Below the pieces are notes generated by a model. The model saw only the letters and a list, made by a program, of their open reading frames with translations, was not told the origin of the DNA and ran no database searches. Shown here piece after piece: positions 6,976 to 15,209 of a DNA stretch of 64,000 nt (positions are counted from its first letter, which is position 1; the number at the start of each line of letters is the position of its first letter). The DNA lies in contig NZ_FOVH01000024.1 of NCBI RefSeq assembly GCF_900115095.1, forward strand, positions 57,777-121,776, in the 5' to 3' direction. This DNA comes from Actinomadura madurae. Lineage in GTDB: Bacteria; Actinomycetota; Actinomycetes; Streptosporangiales; Streptosporangiaceae. Position numbers and translations under genes: made by a program.

Positions 6976-7941
6976 ATGGGAGTGGACGTCGCGGTCGTCG
7001 AGGACGTGTGGGGCGCGCCGTTCGAGGCGCTCGCCGGCCGCCGCAGCGTGCTCCGCGACCCCGGCGTCTGGTCCGCGCCCGACCGGCTGCGGGCCGTCGC
7101 GGGCGAGGCCGGCGCCCTCGTGGTGCGCAACCGCACCCGGGTGACGCGCGAGCTGCTCCGCTCGGCTCCCGGCCTGCGCGTGGTGGCGCGGGCCGGGGCC
7201 GGGCTGGACAACATCGACCTGGACGCCGCGGCCGAGCTGGGCGTCACCGTGGTCGCGGCACGGGGCGCCAACGCGGCCAGCGTCGCCGAGCACGCGCTCG
7301 GCCTGGCGCTCGCCGTGTCCCGCCGCGTCCTGGAGCTCGACCGGGACGTCCGGGCGGGCACCTGGCGCCGGGTCCCGGGGCGCGAGCTGGCGGGAGGGAC
7401 GTGGGGCCTGCTGTCCGCCGGCGCCACGGCCCGGGCCACCGCGCGCCTCGCCCGCGGCCTCGGCATGCGGGTCGTCGCCCACGACCCCTACATCCCGGAC
7501 GACCATCCCGGCCTCCGCGAGCTGGGCATCGAGCTGCTCCCCCTGGAACGCACCGTCGCCGAGTCCGACGTGCTCAGCGTCCATCTCCCGGCGACCGAGG
7601 CCACGACCGGCCTCGTCGGCGCGGACCTCCTCGCGCGCTGCAAGCCCGGCGCGATCCTGGTCAGCGTCGGACGCGGCGAGGTGGTGGACGAGCGGGCTCT
7701 GGCGGAGGCGCTGGAAAGCGGCCACCTGGCCGGCGCCGCCCTGGACGTCCGCGCCGCCGAGCCTCCGGCGGCGGGGCCCCTGGAGCGGATGCCCAACGTC
7801 GTCCTCACGCCCCACGTCGCGGGCATCACCGTCCAGTCGCAGGCCCGGATCGCGCAGATCCTCTGCGACGACATCGAGGCGGTGCTGGACGACCGCGTTC
7901 CCGCCCACGCCGTCACGCCCGCCCAGGGAGGTCGCCGATGA
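6976..7941 (+). CDS. D-2-hydroxyacid dehydrogenase, SlcC-like
   Basis: A 321-residue member of the D-isomer-specific 2-hydroxyacid dehydrogenase family. The catalytic triad is present: Arg233 (SVGRGEVVDE), Glu262 and His280 (LTPHVAG). In the sulfolactate pathway SlcC oxidises (S)-sulfolactate to sulfopyruvate with NAD+, and a second dehydrogenase reduces it to the (R) form; this gene sits between suyB and such a second dehydrogenase. Oddly, the dinucleotide loop that normally reads GLGRIG reads SAGATA (residues 147-152), although the acidic residue at the end of the next strand (Asp170) is kept. It starts 1 base after suyB and overlaps the next gene by 4 bp. Confidence 0.65.
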   Translation: MGVDVAVVEDVWGAPFEALAGRRSVLRDPGVWSAPDRLRAVAGEAGALVVRNRTRVTRELLRSAPGLRVVARAGAGLDNIDLDAAAELGVTVVAARGANAASVAEHALGLALAVSRRVLELDRDVRAGTWRRVPGRELAGGTWGLLSAGATARATARLARGLGMRVVAHDPYIPDDHPGLRELGIELLPLERTVAESDVLSVHLPATEATTGLVGADLLARCKPGAILVSVGRGEVVDERALAEALESGHLAGAALDVRAAEPPAAGPLERMPNVVLTPHVAGITVQSQARIAQILCDDIEAVLDDRVPAHAVTPAQGGRR

Positions 7942-9008
7942 AGATCCCGCTCGGGGCGGCACGCCGGCTCGCCCATGACCTGCTGGCCGGTGCCGGGCTC
8001 GCGGAGGAGCGGGCGGAGACGACCGCACGGGCGATCACCCTGGCGGACGCCTGGGGCATCGGCTCCCACGGCCTGTTCCGGCTGCCCTACTACCTCGACC
8101 GGATGGCGGCCGGCGGGCATCCCCCGGACGCCGAGCTGAAGACCCGCGCCGACACCGGCCCCCTGGTGTTCCTCGAAGGCGGCGGCGGGCTCGGGCACTG
8201 GCAGGTCGCCGCCGCCGCCGAAACGGCGGTGGAACGGTCCGGACGGTACGGGGTGGCGGCCGTCGCGGTCGGCGACAGCGGCCACTGCGGAGCCCTCGGC
8301 GTGTACGCGCTGGAGATCGCCCGTGCCGGACGGCTCGGCCTCGTCTTCTCCAACGGCCCCGCGGCCCTGCCGCCGTGGGGAGGCGACCGGGCGCTGCTGT
8401 CGACCTCGCCCATCGCGGCCGGGATACCGCTCTCGCCCCGCCCGGCGGTGGTCGACCTGGCGCTCAGCACGGTCGCGCGGGGCAAGGTCGGGGCCAAGGC
8501 GAAGGCGGGGGAGACGCTGCCCGAAGGCTGGGCCCTCGACCGGGCCGGCAGGCCGACCACCGACCCCCGGGAGGCGCTGGCCGGGATGCTGGCCCCGCTC
8601 GGCGGCGCCAAGGGATACGCCCTCGCCTTCATGGTCGAGGCGCTGACCGGCGGCCTGGTCGGGCCGCACCTGTCCCGCGACGTGGCCGACCCGTTCGCCG
8701 CCGGCGACCGGGGGAGGCCGCAGCGGATCGCCCACCTCGTCCTCGCGCTCGACCCGTCCCTCGGCGACCCCGAGGACGGCGGCGCCGCCGCGCGGGACCG
8801 CCTCGCTGACCTGGCGGACCAGGTCACCGCCGCCGGCGGCCGGGTGCCCGGCACGGGCCGCAGCGCGCCCGACGAGCTGGGCGACGACGACGAGATCGAG
8901 GTCGACGCGGCCGTCCTCGACGACCTGCGGGCCCGGGCCGCGAGCCGCGGCGACGGCGGACCGCCCGTCCCGGAGGGCGACGACCGCGAGCAGAAAGGAT
9001 CCGCATGA
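7938..9008 (+). CDS. Malate/L-lactate/sulfolactate dehydrogenase family, ComC-like
   Basis: A 356-residue Ldh2-family oxidoreductase, a fold distinct from classical lactate dehydrogenases. It shows the family landmarks RAITLADAWGIGSHGLFRLPYYLDRM (about 30-55), GDSGHCGALGVYALEIARAG, the STSPIAAGIP strand, VVDLALSTVARGK and GGAKGYALAFMVEALTGGL. In sulfolactate degraders ComC makes (R)-sulfolactate from sulfopyruvate with NADPH, so with the preceding dehydrogenase it can act as a two-step racemase feeding SuyAB. Malate or ureidoglycolate-type activity cannot be excluded from sequence. The C-terminal 35 residues are acidic and low in complexity. ATGA overlaps on both sides show coupling. Confidence 0.65.
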   Translation: MKIPLGAARRLAHDLLAGAGLAEERAETTARAITLADAWGIGSHGLFRLPYYLDRMAAGGHPPDAELKTRADTGPLVFLEGGGGLGHWQVAAAAETAVERSGRYGVAAVAVGDSGHCGALGVYALEIARAGRLGLVFSNGPAALPPWGGDRALLSTSPIAAGIPLSPRPAVVDLALSTVARGKVGAKAKAGETLPEGWALDRAGRPTTDPREALAGMLAPLGGAKGYALAFMVEALTGGLVGPHLSRDVADPFAAGDRGRPQRIAHLVLALDPSLGDPEDGGAAARDRLADLADQVTAAGGRVPGTGRSAPDELGDDDEIEVDAAVLDDLRARAASRGDGGPPVPEGDDREQKGSA

Positions 9009-9697
9009 CCCTCCTCGTCCGCGTGGCCCGCAGCGACCCAGGCGCCCCCGCCGAGTTCCGGATCGAGACGTTCCACCCGATGACCGTGCTCGACGTCCTG
9101 CTGGCCATCCAGCGGGAGCACGAGCCCTCGCTGGGATTCCGCTTCTCCTGCCGCGTCGCCATGTGCGGGACGTGCACGCTCCGGGTGGACGGGCGCTCCG
9201 CGCTGGCGTGCCAGACCGTCCTGGCGGAGGACGCCACCCGCATCCGGCTCGACCCCGCCGCGGGCTTCCCCGTCGTGCGGGACCTCATCACCGACACCAC
9301 CCCCTTCTGGGAGCAGTGGGCGCGCATCACCCCGTACGTGGTGCCGGACGAGGACGCCGTCGGCGGCGACCCGGCCGTGATCCCGCCGGACTCGCCGGAG
9401 CGGCGGGCCATCGATCCCGCGCTCGACTGCATCCAGTGCGGGGCGTGCTTCTCCAGTTGCGGCATCGCGGGACGGCCCCGCACGTTCCTCGGCCCGGCCG
9501 CGCTCAACCGCGCCCTCGTCCTCATCCAGGACTCGCGCGACACGGCGACGCGGCAGCGCCGGGAGCTGGTCGCCGGGGCCGACGGCGTCGACCGGTGCCA
9601 CTACATCTACGGCTGCACGGGCTCCTGCCCGAAGGGACTCGACCCCGCCCGGTCGATCCGGCGGCTCCGCAAGGGAGGCGGTCGCGATGACGGCTGA
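9005..9697 (+). CDS. Succinate dehydrogenase/fumarate reductase iron-sulfur subunit
   Basis: A 230-residue SdhB/FrdB with all three clusters intact: the [2Fe-2S] loop CRVAMCGTC with a later Cys (ALAC), the [4Fe-4S] motif CIQCGACFSSC, and the [3Fe-4S] set CHYIYGCTGSCPKGLDP. It carries electrons from the flavoprotein to quinone through the two membrane anchors encoded downstream. It lies inside an operon with sulfolactate-type genes, overlapping comC by 4 bp and the flavoprotein gene by 11 bp, so it is part of that system rather than a stand-alone housekeeping sdh operon. The order B-A-C-D also differs from the common actinobacterial sdhCDAB. Confidence 0.9.
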   Translation: MTLLVRVARSDPGAPAEFRIETFHPMTVLDVLLAIQREHEPSLGFRFSCRVAMCGTCTLRVDGRSALACQTVLAEDATRIRLDPAAGFPVVRDLITDTTPFWEQWARITPYVVPDEDAVGGDPAVIPPDSPERRAIDPALDCIQCGACFSSCGIAGRPRTFLGPAALNRALVLIQDSRDTATRQRRELVAGADGVDRCHYIYGCTGSCPKGLDPARSIRRLRKGGGRDDG

Positions 9698-11411
9698 CAC
9701 TCCGAATTTCGAGGAGGTCGTCACCGACGTCGCGATCGTGGGCAGCGGCGGCGCGGGCCTGATGTGCGCGCTGCACTGCCACGAGGCCGACCCCGGGCTC
9801 GACATCACCGTCATCAGCAAGGGCGCCGTCGGCCGCTCCGGCTGCACCCGCATGGTGCAGGGCGGGTTCAATGCGGTCCTCGACCCCGCGGACTCGGTGG
9901 ACGCGCACTTCCGCGACACCCTCGCGGGCGGCAAGTACCTCAACCACCAGGACCTCGCCTGGACCCTGGTCAACGACGCCCCGAACGTGATCCGCGAGCT
10001 GGAGAACCGGGTCGGCTGCTTCTTCGACCGGCGTCCGGACGGGCGGATCAAGCAGAAGGCGTTCGCCGGCCAGTCGTTCGACCGGACGGTGCACCGCGGC
10101 GACCTCACCGGCATCGAGATCATGAGCCGGCTGCGGGACCAGATGCTGCGCATCGCGGCGCGCGAGCTGGAGGACGTCCGGGCGCTCGACCTGGTGTTCG
10201 ACGCCGGGGGGCGGCTGGCCGGGCTGACCTGCCTGGAGGTGCAGACCGGACGGTTCCTGCTCGTCCGGGCCCGGGTGGTGGTCGTCGCGACCGGCGGCGC
10301 CGCCACGATGTACCGGATCGCCGCGCCGGCCCGGGAGAAGACCGGTGACGGAGTGGCGATGTGCCTGCGCGCCGGGCTGCCGGTCCGCGACATGGAGATG
10401 CTCCAGTTCCACCCGACGGGCCTGCTCACCGGACGTTCCCGGATGACGGGGGCCGTGCTGGAGGAGGGCCTGCGCGGCGCCGGCGCGCACCTGTACAACG
10501 CCCGGGGCGAGCGGTTCATGGAGCGCTACGACCCGGAGCGGATGGAGCGCTCCACCCGCGACGTCGTCGCCCGCGCGAGCTACACGGAGATCATCGAGGG
10601 GCGCGGCACCGAGGCCGGCGGCGTGTTCATCGACATCTCGCACCTGGGCGCCGAATGGGTCGAGCGCACCTTCACCGGCATGGTGGAGCGCACCCGGCTG
10701 TTCGGCGGCGACCTCGCCCGCAGGCCCGTCGAGGTGTCGCCCACCGCCCACTTCCACATGGGCGGCGTGGTCATCGACACCGACTGCCGTACCGAGATGC
10801 CCGGCCTGCTGGTCGCGGGGGAGGACGCGGGCGGCGTCCACGGCGCGAACCGCCTCGGCGGCAACGGCGTCGCCGAGTCGACGGTGTTCGGCGCGCGCGC
10901 CGGTGACACGGCGGCCCGGCTGGCGCGCGAGCGCGCGCTCGGCCACGCCGATCCGGAGGCGGTGGGGGCGTCGTTCTCCAAGGCCACCGCGCCGCTGCGC
11001 ACCGGGGACGGCGAGCTGCCCTACCCGCTCACCGCCGAGCTCAAGGACCTGATGTGGGAGAACTGCGGCGTCGTCCGGCGGCGGGACCGGCTGGAGGACG
11101 CCCGGGAGCGGCTGGCCAAGCTCGCCGACCGCGCCGGCCGGCTCTCGGTCCCCGGCCCGGCGGCGTTCAACCCCGCCTGGCAGGAGTCGCTCGACCTGGT
11201 CAACCAGCTGACCGTCGCCCGCGTCATCGTCGAGTCCGCGCTGGCCAGGGAGGAGACGCGGGGAGCGCACGCCCGCTCGGACTTCCCCGGCGGCCAGGAC
11301 GACGGCGAGCTGCGCTACATCGTCGCGAGCCAGGCCGCCGGGGACGGGCCGCGCCTCACGACCCGGCCGGTGGAGTACGGCCGGCTGCGTCCGCGGGAGG
11401 CCGGGCGATGA
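9687..11411 (+). CDS. Succinate dehydrogenase/fumarate reductase-type flavoprotein subunit
   Basis: A 574-residue SdhA/FrdA-family protein. The Rossmann FAD motif VAIVGSGGAGLMCAL is at 15-29. Dicarboxylate-site elements are present: QFHPTG (His242), EEGLRGAGAHLYN, GERFMERY, PTAHFHMGGV and HGANRLGGNGVAES. The segment that normally carries the His covalently bound to FAD (RSHT.xxQGG) reads GRSGCTRMVQGG, with Cys53 near that position and no His, so FAD is probably not linked in the usual way. The C-terminal domain is complete. The context suggests oxidation of a modified succinate; ordinary succinate/fumarate is the null hypothesis. Confidence 0.85.
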   Translation: MTADTPNFEEVVTDVAIVGSGGAGLMCALHCHEADPGLDITVISKGAVGRSGCTRMVQGGFNAVLDPADSVDAHFRDTLAGGKYLNHQDLAWTLVNDAPNVIRELENRVGCFFDRRPDGRIKQKAFAGQSFDRTVHRGDLTGIEIMSRLRDQMLRIAARELEDVRALDLVFDAGGRLAGLTCLEVQTGRFLLVRARVVVVATGGAATMYRIAAPAREKTGDGVAMCLRAGLPVRDMEMLQFHPTGLLTGRSRMTGAVLEEGLRGAGAHLYNARGERFMERYDPERMERSTRDVVARASYTEIIEGRGTEAGGVFIDISHLGAEWVERTFTGMVERTRLFGGDLARRPVEVSPTAHFHMGGVVIDTDCRTEMPGLLVAGEDAGGVHGANRLGGNGVAESTVFGARAGDTAARLARERALGHADPEAVGASFSKATAPLRTGDGELPYPLTAELKDLMWENCGVVRRRDRLEDARERLAKLADRAGRLSVPGPAAFNPAWQESLDLVNQLTVARVIVESALAREETRGAHARSDFPGGQDDGELRYIVASQAAGDGPRLTTRPVEYGRLRPREAGR

Positions 11412-11911
11412 TCGCGCAACTGGTCTTCCTGGCGGGGTTCACCGCCGTCACCGCCGTCATCATCGCGTTCACCGGAATGGTGGCCGTGGGCGCGCGCCGC
11501 ACCGACGGCGGAACGCATGTGGGCGCCTTCCTGCGAAGCCGCCTGGCGCGCCGGTCCTACGACCGCGCCGAGGGCAACCGGTGGGCGTTCTACGCCCATC
11601 GCGTCAGCGGGTTCGCCGTCTTCGCGTTCCTGGCACTGCACATCCTCGACGTGAGCGCGTACGCGTGGTCGCCGCGGCTGTACGACGACGTCCACGAGCT
11701 GTACTCCACCGTGCCGATGCGGCTGTTCGAGTGCGGGCTGCTGGCGGCGCTGGGCTTCCACGCGCTGAACGGGCTGCGGCTGGTGGCGATCGATCTGTGG
11801 GACGTCGGGCCGGTGGGGGCGGCCCGGCTGCTGGACGCGGTCGCCGGTCTCACGGCCGTGATCACGCTCGGCGGCGCCGTGGTGATCATGTGGCCGGTGC
11901 TGGCGGGCTAG
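11408..11911 (+). CDS. Succinate dehydrogenase cytochrome b-type membrane anchor (SdhC-like)
   Basis: A 167-residue membrane subunit with four predicted helices. The heme-region signature is present: RWAFYAHRVSGFAVFAFLALHILDVS (about 58-83) and FHALNGLRLVAIDL (about 117-130), with His residues in the two helices that usually ligate heme b. It joins the FeS and flavoprotein subunits to the quinone pool. The ATG start overlaps the flavoprotein stop (ATGATCG), and the next gene follows after 19 bases. Confidence 0.85.
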   Translation: MIAQLVFLAGFTAVTAVIIAFTGMVAVGARRTDGGTHVGAFLRSRLARRSYDRAEGNRWAFYAHRVSGFAVFAFLALHILDVSAYAWSPRLYDDVHELYSTVPMRLFECGLLAALGFHALNGLRLVAIDLWDVGPVGAARLLDAVAGLTAVITLGGAVVIMWPVLAG

Positions 11912-11930
11912 GCGGGAGGGCGAGGACACC

Positions 11931-12302
11931 GTGGAATCGACGACGACGCGCACCCGCGCGGGCGGCCGGATCGGCGGCCGGGGCTTCCTGATGATCCGGG
12001 GCACCGGCGTGCTGCTCGCCGTGCTGGCGCTCGGGCACTTCGCCGTGACCCATCTGGTGAACGACGTGGCGCAGACCGACGCGTCGTTCATCGCCCGGCG
12101 CTGGAGCTCGGCGCTCTGGGTGATCTGGGACGGGCTGCTGCTGGTCGCGGCCCTGGCGCATGTGGGCGCGGCCGCGGTGGCCGTCGTCCGCGACTACTGG
12201 ACCGATCCGGTGGGCCAGCGCCGGATGCTGGCCGGGCTCCGCGGCGCGCTGCTGGTGCTGCTGGTCATCGGGGCCGTCACCCTGTTCCGCGCGGCCGGCT
12301 GA
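11931..12302 (+). CDS. Succinate dehydrogenase second membrane anchor (SdhD-like)
   Basis: A 123-residue protein with three membrane helices (about 21-40, 61-84 and 100-118). GLLLVAALAHVGAAAVAVVRDYW is the SdhD/FrdD heme-proximal helix with a conserved His and the RDYW turn. GTG at 11931 is preceded by GGGAGGGCGAGG. It completes a four-subunit quinone-linked complex and is the last gene before a 107-base gap that holds a regulator-site candidate. Confidence 0.75.
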   Translation: MESTTTRTRAGGRIGGRGFLMIRGTGVLLAVLALGHFAVTHLVNDVAQTDASFIARRWSSALWVIWDGLLLVAALAHVGAAAVAVVRDYWTDPVGQRRMLAGLRGALLVLLVIGAVTLFRAAG

Positions 12303-12365
12303 GCCGCGACCGTACTGGCCGAATAAACCGACCGAAACGATAGGAAACCGAGCCGGGAACGCTGA

Positions 12366-12381
12366 GGCATGACCTCTTCCT
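12366..12381. promoter_or_regulatory. Candidate operator, copy 2 (before the transporter genes)
   Basis: On the minus strand this reads AGGAAGAGGTCATGCC, matching 12 of 16 positions of the 5503 site including AAGAGGTC. It lies 29-44 bases before the ATG of the ABC ATPase gene, in the only sizeable gap (12303-12409) of the operon. I see no convincing -35/-10 pair here. Confidence 0.45.
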
Positions 12382-12409
12382 CCCCCACCCCAAGGAGTGA
12401 GGTATCGCA

Positions 12410-13219
12410 ATGAAAGTGGACGCGACGGCGGAGCGCCCCGCCAAGGAGCCGTTGCTGACGGTGCAGGGCGCGCGCGTCGGCTACGAGACGGACGGCCGGT
12501 TCCAGACGGCGGTCCAGGACGTGAGCTTCGACATCTATCCGGGCGAGAACATCATGCTGCTCGGGCCGTCCGGGTGCGGCAAGTCCACCCTGCTCAAGAC
12601 GATCGCCGGGTTCATCGAGCCGTCCGGCGGGACCGTGCGGATCTCCGGGCGGACGAGCCTCGCGCCGGGGCCCGACCGCGCGGTCGTCTTCCAGGAGTTC
12701 GACCAGCTCTTCCCGTGGCACACGGTCGAAGGGAACCTGAGCTACCCCCTGCGGGTGAACGGCCGCGGCAAGCAGGAGGCGAAGCGGCTGGCCGGCGAGT
12801 ACCTGGAGCTGATGGGGCTCGTCCACGCCGCGGACCGCTACCCGCACCAGCTGTCGGGCGGGATGAAGCAGCGGGTGGCGATCGCCCGCGCGATGGCCCT
12901 GCAGCCGCTGATGCTGCTGATGGACGAGCCGTTCGGCGCCCTGGACGCGCAGACCAGGTCGCGGCTCCAGCGCGAGCTCAAGGACGTCGCCGCCCGCAAC
13001 GACGTCACGATCCTCTTCGTGACGCACAGCATCCAGGAGGCGGTGTTCGTGGGCCACCGGGTGGTGGTGCTGACCCCGCCGCCGTCCACGGTCCGGGAGG
13101 TGGTCGACGTCTCCGGGCTCGACGACCCGACCTCGCCGGAGTTCGTGGCCGCGCTGCGCCGGCTGCGGTCGCTGCTGACCGAGGACGGCGAGGAGCCCGA
13201 CGACATGGCGTTCGAGTAG
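12410..13219 (+). CDS. Sulfonate/taurine-type ABC transporter ATPase (SsuB/TauB family)
   Basis: A 269-residue ABC ATPase with Walker A GPSGCGKST (about 57-65), Q-loop VVFQEFDQLFPWHTV, signature LSGGMKQR, Walker B LMLLMDEPFGALDAQT and an H-loop VTHSIQEA. The FPWHTV and THSIQEA variants are typical of the nitrate/sulfonate/taurine importer family. It energises the permease and binding protein encoded next. ATG has AAGGAG about nine bases upstream. The C-terminal 45 residues, mentioning deletions and positions seen in SsuB, complete a normal length. Substrate is inferred as a sulfonate from the operon, not from the ATPase itself. Confidence 0.8.
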   Translation: MKVDATAERPAKEPLLTVQGARVGYETDGRFQTAVQDVSFDIYPGENIMLLGPSGCGKSTLLKTIAGFIEPSGGTVRISGRTSLAPGPDRAVVFQEFDQLFPWHTVEGNLSYPLRVNGRGKQEAKRLAGEYLELMGLVHAADRYPHQLSGGMKQRVAIARAMALQPLMLLMDEPFGALDAQTRSRLQRELKDVAARNDVTILFVTHSIQEAVFVGHRVVVLTPPPSTVREVVDVSGLDDPTSPEFVAALRRLRSLLTEDGEEPDDMAFE

Positions 13220-13232
13220 GGAGAGCGGTTCG

Positions 13233-14087
13233 ATGAGCGAAGCCATGACCAAGGCGGTCGGTGCCGCCGACCCCGTGGAGCACGGCCGTCCCCGGGCCCG
13301 CCGCAGGACCTGGGGCGACCTGCCCGTGGCGCCCCGGCGCCTGATCATCCTGGCGCTGATTCTGGCCGCCTGGCAGGCCTACGTGTCGTTCTCGGGCGTC
13401 AACCAGCTGCTCGTCGCGGGCCCGGTGGACGTGGCGAAGACGATGGCCGAGGGGCTCGCGGGCGGCGACCTGCTGCGCTCCACCGCGACGACCCTGGAGA
13501 TCCTGCTCGGCGGCATGGCGGCCGGCATGCTGGTCGCCGCCGTGCTGACGACGCTGGCGTCCTGGACGCGGCTGGGCGAGGACGTCCTCGTGCTGCTGAC
13601 CTCGATGCTCAACCCGCTGCCGTCGATCGCGGTGCTGCCGCTGGCCATCCTGTGGTTCGGGATGAACAGCACCTCGCTGATCTTCGTCATCGCCAACTCG
13701 GTGATCTGGCCGATCGCGATCAACGTCAGCAACGGGTTCCGCACCGTCAACCCGACCATCATGGCGGTCGGCCGCAACATCGGCCTGTCCGGCGTGCGGA
13801 TCGTCAAGGACGTGCTGATCCCGGCCGCGCTGCCGAACATCATCGCCGGGCTGAAGACCGGCTGGGCCTTCGGCTGGCGCACGATCATCGCCGCCGAGCT
13901 GGTGTTCGGCGTCGCCGGCGGCAAGGGCGGCCTCGGGTTCTTCATCAACGACGCGCGGACGTTCATGCGCACCTCCGAGGTGTTCGCCGGCCTGGTCACG
14001 ATCGCCCTCATCGGCATCGCGCTGGAGCTGCTGTTCACCTGGATCGAGCGCCGCACCGTCGTCAAGTGGGGCACCAAGACCGCCTGA
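13233..14087 (+). CDS. Sulfonate/taurine-type ABC transporter permease (SsuC/TauC family)
   Basis: A 284-residue permease with about six membrane helices after a polar N-terminus (1-38). The coupling-helix region NGFRTVNPTIMAVGRNIGLSGVRIVKDVLIPAALPNIIAGLKTG carries the EAA-like loop of this importer family. AELVFGVAGGKGGLGFFINDA is the usual C-terminal signature. It starts 13 bases after the ATPase gene and is followed after 15 bases by the binding protein, a standard B-C-A importer order. Confidence 0.8.
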   Translation: MSEAMTKAVGAADPVEHGRPRARRRTWGDLPVAPRRLIILALILAAWQAYVSFSGVNQLLVAGPVDVAKTMAEGLAGGDLLRSTATTLEILLGGMAAGMLVAAVLTTLASWTRLGEDVLVLLTSMLNPLPSIAVLPLAILWFGMNSTSLIFVIANSVIWPIAINVSNGFRTVNPTIMAVGRNIGLSGVRIVKDVLIPAALPNIIAGLKTGWAFGWRTIIAAELVFGVAGGKGGLGFFINDARTFMRTSEVFAGLVTIALIGIALELLFTWIERRTVVKWGTKTA

Positions 14088-14102
14088 CCCGAAGGGATTC
14101 AG

Positions 14103-15095
14103 ATGGGGCTAGAACTCATGACTCGGCCCACCCGCCGCGCGCTGCTCGCGGTGCTGTCGGCGGGGGTGCTGGCGGTCTCGGCGGGCGCGTGCGCGGCCGG
14201 CGCCAGCGGCCCGACCGACGAGATCACCATCGCCTACCAGCCGGGAATCGGCTACGCGCCGCTGCTGGTGGCCAAGCAGCAGCGGCTGCTGGAGAAGCGG
14301 TTCCCGAAGAAGAAGATCAGCTGGCGGATGCTCAACTCGGGGTCGGCCATCCGGGACGGCATGGTCTCCCGGGACATCCAGGTCGGCTCGGGCGGCATCG
14401 GCCCGTTCATCGTGGGCGCCAGCAACGGGCTGCCCTGGAAGATCGTCATCGCGCTGGACAACGCGAACCTGCAGCTGATGTCCAAGTCGCACGGCTCGCT
14501 GGCGGACCTGCGCGGCAAGGGGAAGATCGCCATGCCCGGCCCCGACTCGATCCAGGCGGTGGTGCTGCGCAAGGCGGCCGAGAAGCAACTCGGCGACGCC
14601 GACGCGCTGGACACCCAGATCGTCTCCATGGGGCACCCGGACGGCCTGCAGGCCCTCTTGTCCGGGCAGCTCGCCGGCCATCTCACCTCGCCGCCGTACC
14701 AGGTGCAGGAGCAGCGCGGCGGCGCGCGGGCGATCGTCCGCAGCTACGACGTGTTCGGCGAGCACACGTTCAACGGCGTCTACGTGCTGTCGGACTTCCG
14801 CAAGTACAACCCGGAGTTCGTCCAGGGCCTGGAGGACGTCGTGGCGTCGTCGGCGAAGCTGCTGAACGACGACCCGGACCAGGCCGCCGAGATCCTTTCG
14901 GCGGAGTCCGGCGGGAAGGTGTCCGCGGCGCAGCTGAAGGAGCAGATCACCGCCGGGGACATCACGTACTCGACCAAGCCGACGGGCTACATGGCTTTCG
15001 CCCGCTTCATGAAGAAGATCGGCCTGATCGAGAAAATACCCGCCAGCGGCTCGGACTACTTCTTCGCCAACCAATTCACCAAGGGAGGAACCTGA
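14103..15095 (+). CDS. Sulfonate-type ABC transporter substrate-binding lipoprotein (SsuA/NMT1 family)
   Basis: A 330-residue periplasmic-type binding protein, exported as a lipoprotein: the signal LLAVLSAGVLAVSAGAC ends in AGAC. The mature domain follows the NMT1/SsuA pattern: EITIAYQPGIGYAPLLVAKQ, a switch segment SAIRDGMVSRDIQVGSGGIGPFIVGAS, and GHPDGLQALLSGQLAGHLTSPPYQ. A second in-frame ATG at 14118 is possible; 14103 has AAGGG seven bases upstream. The ligand is not readable; a C3 or C4 sulfonate fits the operon. Confidence 0.75.
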   Translation: MGLELMTRPTRRALLAVLSAGVLAVSAGACAAGASGPTDEITIAYQPGIGYAPLLVAKQQRLLEKRFPKKKISWRMLNSGSAIRDGMVSRDIQVGSGGIGPFIVGASNGLPWKIVIALDNANLQLMSKSHGSLADLRGKGKIAMPGPDSIQAVVLRKAAEKQLGDADALDTQIVSMGHPDGLQALLSGQLAGHLTSPPYQVQEQRGGARAIVRSYDVFGEHTFNGVYVLSDFRKYNPEFVQGLEDVVASSAKLLNDDPDQAAEILSAESGGKVSAAQLKEQITAGDITYSTKPTGYMAFARFMKKIGLIEKIPASGSDYFFANQFTKGGT

Positions 15096-15170
15096 GTAGC
15101 GTTCGCACCGCCGGGACCGGGCGGCTCCGCCGGGGGGGCGGGTGATCTGCGGATGCCGGTAATATCGAGC

Positions 15171-15186
15171 GGAAAGTGGTCTCGTT
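15171..15186. promoter_or_regulatory. Candidate operator, copy 3 (before the FadR-type gene), weak
   Basis: GGAAAGTGGTCTCGTT matches 10 of 16 positions of the 5503 site, mostly in the left half (GG.AAG.GGTCT). It lies 24-39 bases before the GTG of the regulator gene and would allow autoregulation. This is the weakest copy and could be chance. Confidence 0.3.
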
Positions 15187-15209
15187 AATGCGGAAAAAGG
15201 GGGGCCCGG

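Noticed and set aside
15104..15142. GC-rich hairpin (GGCGG-CT-CCGCC) after the binding-protein gene
   Set aside because: Arms are only 5 bases and the loop 2 bases with no U tract; not convincing as a terminator.
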